Source: Symbiodinium natans (Eukaryota > Sar > Dinophyceae > Suessiales > Symbiodiniaceae). From it: a DNA stretch of 64,000 bases. The notes under the pieces are model-generated. The model was given only the letters and a program-made list of their open reading frames with translations. It did no database searches and was not told the origin of the DNA. The stretch spans positions 265,001-329,000 of the forward strand of contig CAJNDS010000824.1 in the NCBI GenBank assembly GCA_905221605.1, in the 5' to 3' direction. Shown here in pieces: positions 36,833 to 48,708 of the stretch. Made by a program: the position numbers and the translations under genes. The stretch's first letter is position 1; every line of letters begins with the position of its first letter.

Positions 36833-38840
36833 TCAAAAGGGACTGAGTTGCGCCGAATATCCAGCCGCGGGGCATAGGCTGCACAAAGGCAGCCCAGGCT
36901 CACAAACCCGTTCTGGTCCATGAACTCCGAAACCCTTTGCCCCTGCGGCACTCTTGGGGCTGCATGGAAACATCCCATGGGGCGGCATGCAACATGACGG
37001 CATCCGAAGCTCGATTTGGAACAGGAAGCTTCTCAGATCCTGAAGTTTACACACCTTGCACACGTCAAGGCTGCCCGGCTCACTGTAGCATGGTGGCTGC
37101 GCTCATAAACGAAGCACGTGTTTTCCTCCAACTGCCGATCTGGGATCTGGCAGTGGTTAGTCGTGGGTGTGTACTCCCTGCCGTGCACAAATTTTAAAGT
37201 AGCCACAGGACCGAGATGCGGAATCAACCGCAAGATTCGCGAGGTTCTGCAGGTACCGCCTTGGCGTTCTTGGGGGAGCGGGCATATCAATCACTTGCTG
37301 CCCCTGCTCAGCCTCGAAGGCCTCGAAGGCTTCGCAGAACGCCAGTTAGGCTGCGGGGCTCCGGGGTTGAATGCGCAGCGCTCGAGCCCCGGCCTCGCAT
37401 TCAGAGTCACGATGGCTCCCCATTTGGTAGGCTATTCGGGTTGGCAGATTGTGGTGATGACTGCCGGTCGGCTCCGCCCACAAGCGCCTGCACCCCGAAA
37501 CCTCGCAGATCCCAAAGGCCCCCTCTTCGTGAAGCCGCCTTCGTAGCCTCAGTCCAAGAACCCAGGACTCGAAGCGTCGAAGGCTGTTTAAGCCAGCTCA
37601 TGGGCTGTTTAGGGTGGCTTTTCGGGTTTGACCCCACTGCAGTGCGCTGAGCGCCTCTCAGGGCATGTGCACTGGGGGAGAAGAAGCTATAAGAACAGAG
37701 GCTGAGGAAAGGAGGGATCCCTCCTTGACGCCACAGAAGCAAAGGCAGGGGGCTCTGCGCCCAAAACCCTACTCCTGCGACGGCTCAGCTGAGTAGACTG
37801 CTGACATGTTGGGAGAGAGGGCTGCCTAAGAGGCACTGTGGTTTGCGGAGGTGGAGCAGTCCTCATGGAGGCACTCCGAACGGAGCTCTTCCCACAAGAG
37901 ACCGGAGGTTTCTGCGGGCACCGAAGCAGAGAGAGGAGAGCCCTTGCTCGGCCAGCAAAGGGATTCAACTCAGACTCAAAGGGGCCGCCGGCTCAGATGG
38001 AGGAAGCCTATGCAGAAGGAGGAAAAAGGCACACTTTTGGGGGGGGGGGGGGGGGCCTGTCGGTTCATAGCGTAGCCACTTGACGTGAATCCTTTGCTAA
38101 ATTCCCCTTGCATGTGTTTGTTTTGATCAAGCAGGCTGAAGTTCTTGAACGTGGGGTCGTATTTCGAATGCACGACTTGTACAGAGTTTGCCGGGTTTGG
38201 GAGCTTTGCCCTTGATCTTGAGAGTTCGTGATGGTGTAGTTCACGTACAACATCCAGGACTTTTGAAATGTCCGGAGGATACTCCGTGGCAGCCATCACT
38301 ACCAGCATCTGTATTTCAGAGTATAATCCTGAAACCCTATAGGCCTATACACCCTTAACCCCAAACCCAAAATCCATAAATCCAAAAGGCCCCTGCAGCC
38401 CGTAACCCTCAACCCGAGTACCCCAAGCCCTTAACCCTAAACTCTATATACACTAAACCCAAATGATAGGGTATTGCAGAGCTTACAGTCCACCTGAACA
38501 CCCCACCCGAACCCAAAGAAGCCCAAGCCCAAGCCCAAATCCCCACGGCAGAACCCGCCAGTTGAGTTCGGCACCTTGCACTCCTCTATATAACCTTATA
38601 CAAGCCTTGAAGGATCTTGACGGGATGAAGCCTTCTTTAGGCTCTGAGCCGAGCTCGGTGCATCATGGCGCCTCTGAATGGACTGGATGCAGCATGGACC
38701 GTAGCACCTTGCACAGCAAGCCCCAGGATGCCCAGTCGTGCCCGTATTCCCTATAGGGTTGAGGGTTTAGCGGTTAGGGTTTAGGGTTTAGGGTTTTGGG
38801 TTTAGGGTTTAGGGTTTATAGGGTTTAGTTAATATTTTTT

Positions 38841-38915
38841 GTGGGGGGGGGGGTGGGGGTGGGGGGGGGGGGGGGTGGGGGGGGGGGGGGGGGGGGCGGG
38901 GGAGGGGGAGGGGGG
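38841..38915 (+). repeat. 75-base G-rich tract
   Basis: An almost pure G run broken by single T, C or A bases, in the head of unit C. It meets the base pattern for G-quadruplex formation on the plus strand. Runs like this are also error-prone in assembly, so the exact length is uncertain. Confidence 0.85.
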
Positions 38916-39355
38916 CTTAGGGTTCCAAGGGAGAGGCCTGTGGTCTTGAATCCCCCAACACCCCTATGAGAACCTCAAACGGCCTCATATCATGGTTTGG
39001 GTTTGGTGGCTTGTGAGCGTTTCCAGCAACACGTTTCGGCCCGATGCGCTCAGCCGCCTCAACCTGTTGGGTTGCGCTTTCTGTCCGCCAGCCCGGGTTT
39101 AGGGTGGCCAAACTCCTGGACCCAAAGCCCGAAACCTTGAGAAACCCCAAAGTGGGGTCTTTGCAGGGCTTATAATAGTCCACCTGAACTTTCCACCCGA
39201 ACCCAAACAAGCCCAAGCCCAAGCCCAAGTCTCCACAGCATTGAGTGCGGCACCTTGCATTCCCCCATGCCCCTATATAACGCTTGAAGGATCTTGAAGG
39301 GATTCTATAGGGTTAGGTGCCGCATGTTCACCCGTAGAATCCCTTTAAGGGATTC

Positions 39356-39440
39356 TAAAACCTAAACCCTAAACCCTAAACCCTAAACCCTAAACCCCAA
39401 ACCCCAAACCCCAAACCCCAAACCCCAAACCCTAAACCCT
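39356..39440. repeat. CCCTAAA/CCCCAAA array, unit C head
   Basis: About five CCCTAAA copies followed by about five CCCCAAA copies and a return to CCCTAAA. Confidence 0.8.
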
Positions 39441-39863
39441 CGTTCTGTAATTCCCAGCACCAGCAAGAAACTCTCAAGCACTCCCAGGGAGCCTGCTGCA
39501 GCTTCAGCGCCAAGGTCGGGGTTTGGGGTTTAGGTTTAGGGTTTAGGGTTCGGGTTTAGGGGGATTAGGGTGTTGAGGTTTACATTCGGGCTCTTGGGAT
39601 GATGTCGTTTTGGGTTTAGGGTTTGTATGGGGGTACTATAGGGTCTGAGAGAAAGAGATTCGGGGTTGCGTCGGTTATCTGCGTAAGGTTCAAGGTTTTA
39701 GGCTTTGCAGAAGGATTGCCTAGAATTCAGGGCGGGATCCCAACAGTTCATGTGAGGGAATCCACAGTTTGGAGGGGTCTGAGCTGACGGTGCTGAAAGA
39801 GATGAGAGGTTTTTGCCTTTGGTTGAAGGATTGTGGTTGGGATGTTCCCCCCCCCCCCCCAGA

Positions 39864-39924
39864 CTAACAGTCCTTAATGGGGATTAGAATAGGTGGTACT
39901 ATCATCCCTGTTAAGGACTGTTGG
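39864..39924. other. Foldback hairpin specific to unit C
   Basis: The arms 39864-39884 and 39904-39924 are 21 bases long with three mismatches and contain the perfect core AACAGTCCTTAA / TTAAGGACTGTT, with a 19-base loop. It is absent from the matching place in A and B and directly follows a C-run. It may be a small foldback insertion. Confidence 0.6.
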
Positions 39925-39969
39925 TATTGGCCCTTTGCCCTTAACCTGAACACCGAAAGCGATCCTAGC

Positions 39970-40210
39970 GCGATTCAGAAACTGACGCGATTCAGGAAAC
40001 CAGGATTCAGGAAACCAGCCGATTCAGGAAAATATGCGGTTTAGGAAACCAGGATTCAGGAAGCTACGCGATTCAGGAAACTAACCGATTCAGGAAACTG
40101 AAAACGTACGATTCGGGAAACTGCGATTCAGGAAACCACGCACTTCAGGAAACTAACTCGCGCGATTCAGGAAACTGCGCTCAGAAACTGGGCGATTCAG
40201 GAAACCACGC
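39970..40210. repeat. GATTCAGGAAAC minisatellite, unit C only
   Basis: About 14 copies of a core GATTCAGGAAAC separated by 3-10 variable bases (ACGC, AACC, CACGC and similar). No equivalent is seen in A or B or elsewhere in the window. The irregular spacing sets it apart from a simple tandem repeat. Confidence 0.85.
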
Positions 40211-40261
40211 GACCGATACATCCTCTCATTCAAGACTCCTCAATTGAGAAAGGGTAGAGTG

Positions 40262-40332
40262 GGGTGTGGCGGGGTGTGGGGTTGGGGGGTTGGGGGGGTG
40301 GGGGGGGGGGGTGGGGTGGGGGGTGGGGTGGT
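40262..40332 (+). repeat. GGGGTGG-rich tract
   Basis: A run of GGGGTG/GGGGGTTG motifs following the minisatellite. It has G-quadruplex potential and is unit C-specific. Confidence 0.8.
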
Positions 40333-40984
40333 TTCCCAAACCCGGGTTGCCCGAGTTAGTTTCCGAATCAGGTTTTTCCAGTTTCCGGATCAGAGTTTCC
40401 GAATCTGCTGCTGACCACCGAAAACCCTCAACCCCGAACCCAACCACGCCAAGAATTCCGAACGAAGCTTCCCCAAGGCAGAGGAAGCCAATGGTGTGAT
40501 AAAGATGAGCGCTGGTTTTAGGTGCTCCGGTGCCTTGGTGGTGATTTGTTCCCCCCCTCCTCCCCCAAACAGAGTTTGGGGTTTGGCGTTTGGGGTTTTA
40601 GGGTTCGGGGTTTAAGGTTTATGGTCATGGGCTTAGGGCCGGTTTAGTCCAGTGTTGAGGACTCCTACTAACTCTTCCCTGAAATGCTCGGGCTTCTCAA
40701 TGTGATGTGAGGACATGCTCCCTAAATTCTTGAACCTCCACTGAACCCTTCCGACAAGTAGCGACGTCTTGCTCCCAGAACTCCCACGCCCGGGACCCTA
40801 AATGGACCCTAAACCTCTGACAACGCAGTAAACAAGGAGGGGTTCAGGGTTTGGGGTTTTGGGTTTAGGGTTTAGAGTTGAACAAGAACTTGGCCATGCG
40901 CTCGAAGGAGTCATCTGTGCGGCTGCCAACCCTTGAAGCAAGAACGCCTCCTCTGCACAGCAACGTACCACACAGTCCGGCGTA

Positions 40985-41150
40985 ACCCCCCCAGAACCCC
41001 TAGAAACCCCTAGACTACTAGAAGCCCCCTAGAAAGCCCGTACAAACCCCTAGAAACCGCTTCAAAACCCCCTAGAAACTCCTCTAGAAAAATCTAGAAC
41101 CCCCCTAGAAACCCCCTAGAAGCCCCCTAGAATTTCTGGAATCCCTAGAA
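40985..41150. repeat. CCCCTAGAAA decamer array, unit C
   Basis: About twelve degenerate copies of CCCCTAGAAA at the place where A and B hold a few such decamers and then a CCCTAAA array. Confidence 0.75.
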
Positions 41151-42435
41151 ACCTATGTCACCTCAAGGTGACATGGACTGGCGACGGAGGCTCCGGGCTT
41201 CTGCTCAAGATGGGTATGCAAAGGGGGAATTGAATTCAGGACCAAATGAGAATTGCTAAGAGGGTTTATGGTTCATATACCCTAGTATGTATGGACTGTA
41301 TTGGTTACCTCAAGGACCAAATGAACCCTAGTAAGAGGGTATATGGTTCATATTTGCCCCCAATAGGGAGTATACTAGTATAGTTTCTATGATCCCCAAG
41401 ATCAGGGTTCATTTGGTCCCCAAGCCACGGGAGAAGCATCTCTACAATGGAGTGTATTCCAATTGTCAGAAAACCGAACAGAGGGGGCCTTCTTTGAGGT
41501 TGTGGAGGCAGATGGCCCTGATACATAGGAGCCGCGAATAAGCCTTTTCGGCTTGTTTAGCTCTAAACATGCTCGCGCATATCCTTGGAGCCCTCAAGCC
41601 CCCCTGCGTCCTGCATCCTGAACTCCTAATAAACCCCTAAAGCACTCAAGTGCCACGAGGAGTTGTAGGTGGCAAGCAACAGCAAACATCGCAACTGACA
41701 AGGGAACCTTCTCCCCCTGGTGTGGCTGATTCGGTCAGGCTTCAACCACAACAGCGCCAGTCACCTGGGCCTGGGCCTTGTATGGGTCCCTTGGCAGGCG
41801 GCCTACTGCCAGTCCAGATTTTGCTGTCACGTCTGCAGTGACGCATCAGGTGTGGATTACAAGGCAGCATAAGGCAGGCCCTGTGAGCATTGAAGGTGGA
41901 AGGAGTGATCAAAGAGAGCGCCTGATGGCCGTGGCACACCGACTCAACCTCCGCTTTCGTTGTGAACTCACCGGCTGTGCTGTTGTACCCAGGTTTTGAG
42001 GACCCCAAGTGGAGTTCTGTAACTTCTTGTGGCGGGCCTGACGATCCCTTCAACAGCACACGCACCGCGCCGAAAACTCGGGTGACGGCTGCCTCTCCAA
42101 AGCGCATGTGCCGGATCGGCATGCACTGCGCCACGCACAAACTGTTGTTCGGCTTGCTTGGGTTGCTCCACAAGCTGAGCCTGTCAGGCTTGTAAGCTCA
42201 CCAGGAAAGCTTGAAGGCCGCGCAGAACACGCAAAGCCTTCCGTAAGACATTCCATGAGGCAGAGCCGCCATGGCAGACTTCAGCTCGGAAGAGCTGTTT
42301 CATCCAAGACGTGCGCGGCGAGCTTCCAGGCCCAGGAGGCAGTCCAAGTCAAAGCGCAAGCATCGCCACCAGAATCCGATGCAACGATGTCGCCCGATCC
42401 CGTGGTGGCTCGTCTCCGAGTGAGCACGCTGGAGG

Positions 42436-42463
42436 CCCTCCAGTTCCGACCCTCCAGTTCCGG
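42436..42463. repeat. 14-bp minisatellite, unit C (2 copies)
   Basis: Two copies of the CCCTCCAGTTCCGG unit, compared with five in A and four in B. Confidence 0.85.
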
Positions 42464-45400
42464 CCCCCCCAAACTGCCTTCTTGGCGTAGCCCAGGGCGC
42501 ACTTTGGAGCCTTAAGTTGACCCGTGCTCATCATAACCACCGACCTGCGTTCTTTCTTTGGGCACCTGCAAGACCAGCTAGGGGCCTGAGCACATCCTCT
42601 TACGCGGCTGTGGAATTTCGAGGCCCCAAGCGGTCTTCGGCATCAACATCGCTGGCCTGAACCTCAAAGCCAGAACCTTGTTGCCCATCCTGACTGTCCG
42701 CAGGCAAGATCCCAGCAACGCGCAAATGCTAAACTTTAGAACCCGCAGATCCAGAGCTAAACCCCTCTAATCAAAGCGCTATCCACAGCTGCTGGTCTCC
42801 ACCCGCGCCACCCTAAGTCCCTATATTTCCCGAGACGCCTCGTCCCGCGTGATGCGCAATCCCTTGTTGTGCCGAGGATGACAGGGAGAGTCTAAGTGGC
42901 GTTCCTTAACTTCTTGTTTCTGGTCTGGGGATGATTCTAAAACAGCACACGCGCTACACAGATAACACAGGTGGTGGCTGATTCTTTGCTCAGCATGCTC
43001 CATGAGTCTGATCGGCGTACATGGCGCCACGCACAAGCCGTTGTTCTGCGTGCTGGAGTTGCACCGAAAACTCCGCACACGGAGCCTGGCGCGAAGTGCT
43101 CGACCAGCTTCAGAGCACAACAGAAGATCAAGTTTCCTGACATGAAGTCTAGTCGGGGCAGCCGCGCGAAAATCTCAGGGCGTACTTTGGAGCATTTGCT
43201 TGACTCTTGTTCACAGTTACCATGATGCGTCCCTTCTTCCGGCACCCCCTAGTTTCCATCAGGTTTTTACGAGCCTGAGCAGCAGAGGTCTTCCGAGGCT
43301 GAAGTGTCTAGGGCCATTGCCCTAGGCGCTGTCTGCGCCAGCATCCCTATGGGCCCCAAGCGCCCGAAACGGTCTTCGACGTGCTTCTGCGAATGACGGC
43401 GCCCGTCTTCAATGTCAAGGATAGAAGCTTAGTGCCCATCCATGTGCGGTCAAGATCCAAGCGACGCCCGAACTCAAAGCTTGACCTCAAAGCCCCCACC
43501 AAGCCCATTGCCCCATCCGCGGTGGCTGCTGGCCTCAGGTTACGAGCAGCCCGAGCAACCCGAGCAACCCGACGCTTCGGCCCTCCGTCAGTCCCCGACT
43601 CGCCAGAGTTTCAGACATCCTCACAGTCCTCACACCTGAATTGCCGACCTTGGCATGGCTCTCCTTGGAGGGCTTTGGAGTTCAGGGTCTTCTAACAGGA
43701 TCGATGCTTAGGAGGAGGCTGAAGAGAGCTGCAGGCAGGCGGGCAAGAAGGGCCCGCGAGACGCGGACGCCGGCTCTCGGGGCTTTCGACCGTTCAGGGC
43801 ATAGGAGACCGCATGCTTCGGAGGTGCTGCATGAAAGGAACCCCCCGCTGGCAAAGCACGCGCACCTCGGCTGCAGCCGCCTTGCAGTCCTTGCAGCCTG
43901 CTCGTGGCACGGGGCTTTCCAACTGCCAGTGAAGTCAAGATGTGAAGCTGGCGGTGCGTCCTGCGTCCCGCTGTGTCGCCTCCATGCGCTTCCCTCGGAT
44001 CTTCCGGTGACCCTTGCAAAGCCCAAAGCCTTCGCACTGGCCAGCAGCCTTCTTGTGAAGCCCCGCTGTGGTGCTGTGCACGTCCGCACCTGATCGGCCC
44101 TCCAAGCCCTTCCAAGTCGATGACATATGCCACCCCAGCCTCTCTGCCCCACCAAGCTGTAGCCGTGCTCATGACTTGATGGTGGCGACGTCTGTGTTTC
44201 ACATCGGGCCGGAGGCTCAGATGACTCAGCTCCAAGGATCGCGGAGGCCCCCCGTGATACACCGGCTCAAAAGCCTGGCGATGCGTGTGATCCACCCGGC
44301 TTTGGCAAAGGCTGGTGCGTTCAGGATCCCTGTTTTCGGTCTCGTCTGGGGCGCCGTATCAAAGCCTTCCAGGCCCAGCTGCTCCTTCCAGCACTTCGCT
44401 TGCCTGGACACGCCTTTGGCCGGACACGCCTTGGCCACATGAACCGTCAGGATTCCATTTCAGGGCCCTTGACACCTTCAGCCCAAGTGGCCCAAGTGCT
44501 GTGGAATGGGACTGCATTGCATGATGGTCGCTCAAGGCTGCGAATTCCTGGCGCACATGCTTTCGCAGTCCAAGACATGTCCCGTTCCCGGCCCTGGCAG
44601 CCAAAGCCCGGAGGCTTGTCTTGCTTCCTTCAGCTAGACTGGGCGAGCAAACCGTCGATGTGTGGCTCATCGCAGTTTTGAGCGGTAGGCAGCTTGCAGT
44701 AGCAGGCAGCAGCAGTGAGCTCAGTGAGCAAGATGACCACTTCCTCCATGCCCACTGCCCACCGCGTCGGTGCTATGTCGCGCATTTTCTTTCCGTGAGT
44801 TGCAATATGAGGCCACCAGCAAGGTACAGAGTGCTAAAGCAAACGGCATCCTAAGCAGGCACGTCTCAAGCAGGAGCGTGTTCTGTACGCCTGGTAAGAG
44901 TATCCTTCCTTTAGCGTGCCCAGGGAATCATCTCCGCAAGCGTAAGACGGCTCTTTCGCCATCCCGGAAGCCGCCTGTGACTCTTCCATGCAGCTTTGCA
45001 GACATTGCCTTTATTGGTCATGCACAAGTTAAGTGCCTGCACTCTGCAGTGCTCTGTTGAGGCTAGGCTCCCTTGAGCTTCATGTGCACTCTCCTTGCTG
45101 CAGGCCCCCTGTGCAACACTGCAAGTGACATGCCATGACAGCACCTCGCCGTAAGCGCGATGAGGCTCGAGAATGGCAGTGTCTCTCGGATGCGGGCTCC
45201 CGATGTTCAGGGTTCAGATTCCTCCGGTTTTGGGTAGTTCGGAGGGCGAGGACGACCCTGAAGGGGTTGGAGCTGTCCGCAGACGTCCCTTGCCTCCGGC
45301 ATGTGTGGCCCAAAGGAGGCTTCACCCACGTGTAGCTGCCAAGGCCGAAACCCTATTCCGCCTAAACCCCAAACCCTCACTGGCAATAGGCTTTCAACAG

Positions 45401-47136
45401 CATGGACCTCCTCTTTCGATTGCGAAAGCACCAACCTGCACACGCTCCACGACCTGCTGGAGAGGAGGGGATTGAGGAATAGATCCCTCCGGAGTGATTC
45501 CCAGGATCTTTTTCACAACCCTCTTCATTTTCCCAGATCTCGTGGTGTGATCGAGGTTGGGGACATCAGCTGCTGCAAGGCGAGCCCGGTAAAGCCTCAA
45601 AAGCTGCCTGACCCAGACCTGGCGACGCTGTAATTCTGTGGAAGCCAGCTGTACTGAGGTGCGCTCCAAGATCTCTACGCAGCCCCCTGAACTCTCGGCG
45701 TCCAGTCACAGTGTCAGGGCCTTGGAGGCTCTATAGGGCCTTGGGGGCATCGAGGGGCTTTAAGCTTGTACGGGCTTTCGGGATGCTGAGCTTCTTGGAG
45801 TTCAAGTTTGCCCTGTTTCCGGTCTCCCCGGGGTCGTCATCTCTCACCGCAGCCGCCTGGGATGCTGATGTTCCCGATGCTTGCCTGTGACGTCGGCTGC
45901 GTTCCCGAGCGCCCAAATCAAGCAGTTTCAGCCTCCTCACCAGAATTTCCATCGTGGGATCCTCTTCGAAGTGGATCCCCCCACCCCAACACACTTCGCC
46001 GAGCCACCTGCTCTGCATGGCCTGGCTCTTTCACTGTTGCACGGCTCCGTGCGCCTAGTCCTCTGAGGCTGGCAGCCGAGCCCCACCTAAGTACCGTGAC
46101 CGTGACATGATCGAAAGCAGTCTTCTGGTCCGCAAGAACCGTCAAGTTGTTGCCACGACACCTCTTCACGCCCTTCATTCTTGGAGAGCTGGAAGTCAGT
46201 TCATCCTACGCGGCCCCTCCAAACCATCCTCGGCGCTGGGTTCTGCGGCTCTCCGTCCACACGTATCGCGTGCGTTCTTCTGAATGATGGCAGCACCTCT
46301 TTTGGTATCCCAAATAAAGGGGACGACGTTGTAATGGACCAGAATTCAGAACCACCCCCACATCAGGCTTTCTTCGTGGCCCGGCATATCGCGCGCAGGT
46401 TTTCAAGGAAGCCCGACTGAAGCATCCCCATCTGCTTTGGGGCGCGGATGTCAGCAGTGGGACAAGCTGGCAGACGGATGCCAGCTGCTCGGAAAGCGCG
46501 GCATTCCCGCCTTGCCCAGCCTTGCTACAGGGGCTTCCATGCCTGCAACGTGCGCGCCTCTCAACCCTCAAAGCCCCAGCTCCAAAAACCTCCTGGCCCG
46601 CTCTCCTTAAAGCTTGGGACGGGCGCCCCACCAGAGCCTAACAGACGCCGGAGGTCACGCTGAAAGCGGCTTCTGCCGAGGGTGCCGGCTCCTTTAGAAA
46701 GGAGGGCGGCCTGTGAGCCACGGAGCGAGGCACAGTTCAGGGCCAGGCTTATGAGGCCTTCGGCCCGAGGGGTAAAGGGCTAGGGCGGCCAAAACCCTTA
46801 CAGAAGTGAGGCCTCGTAAAGTGAGGCCTCATAAGGCGCGCACCGTAGCCGAAGGCGGTGCTCGCGCCGGTCCGCTGCGCAGGTGCCCTGGGCACATAGA
46901 GAGGCCAAAAGCTCGGGAGCCTTTCAGCCCCCGACTCCTCGTGCAGTTATTCACCCGCGTTGGCCTAGGCAGCCACTCCACCCATTCAGAGGATCGGCAG
47001 ATCCGCGCCCAAGTCGCTTGCAGAGCCACCAGCGAAGCTTGAACACCCCAGTTCCCGATTGCGGTTTCCACCTTCCTTTGCTGCAGGTGCGGTAACGGCT
47101 GTTGTTTCACAGCACGCGACGCCGATCTGGTGTTCA

Positions 47137-47526
47137 TCACAAAGATGATCGACTAGGGAGAACGCCGCAATGCGACGCGACATCCGCTGCACTTGAGGTT
47201 GTACCATCCCGGCCGGCAACTTCATTCCTTTGATGGGCCCCAAGCGCCTGTGTGACATCATCGGTCATTTTAGAGGTTGCTTTGCCCAAGTTGTGGAGTG
47301 CCATGTGTGAATTGACAACCAAGGTCTGCTTGACTGCCGCCCAGGGCAAAGGTGCAAAAAACAGAGCCGGCATGATCGTAACGGCTTCAAAGGCATGTGC
47401 CACCTGCTTTGAATAGCCTCGCACAAATGGAGAGGTGTCACTTGAGCAACTCCGAGCGTTGGCACATCCTAAAGCCCTTATAGGCCCTATACCGCCTAAA
47501 CCTCTTGTTACAGGCACAGTTTTCAA
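47137..47526 (-). CDS. Possible coding exon, continuous only in unit C
   Basis: 129-codon minus frame, product not recognised. The segment through HAFEAVTIMPALFFAPLPW and on through MTDDVTQALGAHQRNEVAG is one continuous frame in C. In A (near 23632) and B (near 35684) the plus-strand run AAGTTTGTGG has one more T than C's AAGTTGTGG, which splits the frame: the first half ends after LGQSNL (23611-23826 in A) and the second half lies in another frame (23478-23990). The 125 bases next to the break are identical between A and C but differ at four positions in B. The continuity in C may be ancestral or accidental. Confidence 0.2.
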   Translation of the reverse strand: MKTVPVTRGLGGIGPIRALGCANARSCSSDTSPFVRGYSKQVAHAFEAVTIMPALFFAPLPWAAVKQTLVVNSHMALHNLGKATSKMTDDVTQALGAHQRNEVAGRDGTTSSAADVASHCGVLPSRSSL

Positions 47527-48129
47527 CCGGCCGATGACCCTGCATGGGGATTTTCAACGACACAGGAAGACGCAACTGAAGCTTTCTTGCATCCAAAGTC
47601 TGTGTCCCGTCTATATGAGGTGTGTGGGTTTAGGGCTCAGGGCTTGTCTCCACAGCCGGCTTTCAACAGTTTCTGTGCGCGTGCGACCGCAAGGGGCCGC
47701 TCCACATCAGCCGACCTCATGCGCGAAGCATTATACACAACTCAATTGAAGCCTCAAGTCGCCAAGACCCCAATTGCCAAGACCCCAATTGCGCCGTCCG
47801 AGTCCGCGCAGGACGCAGCCGGGCGACTACAATCACCCCGAGACCCTGAAACGAGGCTGACAGGCCCTACAGTCCTAAGCGGAGTAGCTGGTGGCTTCTT
47901 TCGCATTGATCATCTGTTCTCCTCGCAGTGGTCTCAGGAACCTTTGAGGCTAATCTCAAGACCCGTTTGGGTCCTCTAAGCCTTGGACATGTAGAAGAGC
48001 GACTCCAGCTTGCTTCGACGGTTCCGCTTCGGACCGGTTCCCAGCTATTTGGAGCCCTTTGCCTTTGCAAAACGAAGGCACTGACAGTCCCTGAGAGTTG
48101 TCAGGTCGTTCCAAAGCCCCTGTAGCCAC

Positions 48130-48708
48130 TCACATGAACACCATGGCGACTATACTGGCCCTAAGCCGCAAAAAGGCTGCAACCCGGAATCCCACATCTA
48201 CAAGAGATGTCCCAGCTCTTGCAAGAATGGCGGCGCGTGACATCACATGGCAATCCTTGCAACAGCGGCCGGTCCAAATCCGCAGCCTTTGCAACGAAAG
48301 GAGCCCAAAGTTGTGTGTGATGCGGCCAGGGCCGTGGCGGCTTCCAGCTGAGGCCCCGAGGATTTGGGCCTTCTTTTCGATGCAGACCGCGCCCTGCCAG
48401 CAGGAGCTTGGCGTTGTTTGCCTGTGCCACATCTGCAGAGTCAGATTTCGGCCGTGAACAGGCAGAGGCCTAACAGTTTCCGTAAAGGTCCCACAGTCGG
48501 TCTCTTCCTCAAGTGTCTCCACTATCCGGTGCGCGCATGCAGTGCAGACGACACAAATGAAGAGATGCCAGCTGTTCCAGAAAATGTAGGTGGCCTCAGG
48601 AGGAGTCTTCTGGACTTGCTGCAACGCTGCCACTCGCACGCGCAGGCCCATCCTTCGCATCTTCATGCGGTGAGAGGCTCTCCTTGCTGAGCAGGGAAGG
48701 CACGACAT
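48130..48708 (-). CDS. Candidate coding exon, unit C (unknown protein)
   Basis: 192-codon minus frame equivalent to 24151-24765 and 36212-36832. This is the most diverged copy and the one that carries the argument: all its insertions and deletions relative to A are multiples of three, and the QMWHRQTTPSSCW and KKAQILGASAGSRHG stretches are kept, whereas the overlapping plus frame is stopped. The protein family is not recognised. Confidence 0.35.
   Translation of the reverse strand: MSCLPCSARRASHRMKMRRMGLRVRVAALQQVQKTPPEATYIFWNSWHLFICVVCTACAHRIVETLEEETDCGTFTETVRPLPVHGRNLTLQMWHRQTTPSSCWQGAVCIEKKAQILGASAGSRHGPGRITHNFGLLSLQRLRIWTGRCCKDCHVMSRAAILARAGTSLVDVGFRVAAFLRLRASIVAMVFM

Larger units (their letters stand above)
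26781..38627. repeat. Tandem 12-kb unit, copy B
   Basis: Second copy, nearly identical to A across the 9-kb body, including array lengths at site 1. It differs by one heptamer at site 2, one unit fewer in the 14-bp minisatellite, one unit more in the 9-bp minisatellite, an expanded CCCTAAG array at 28011-28135, and small indels between 36770 and 37960 that break the long plus frame seen in A at 24858-25586. The junction with C at about 38626 falls within the tail (after gaaggatcttgacggga). Confidence 0.9.
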
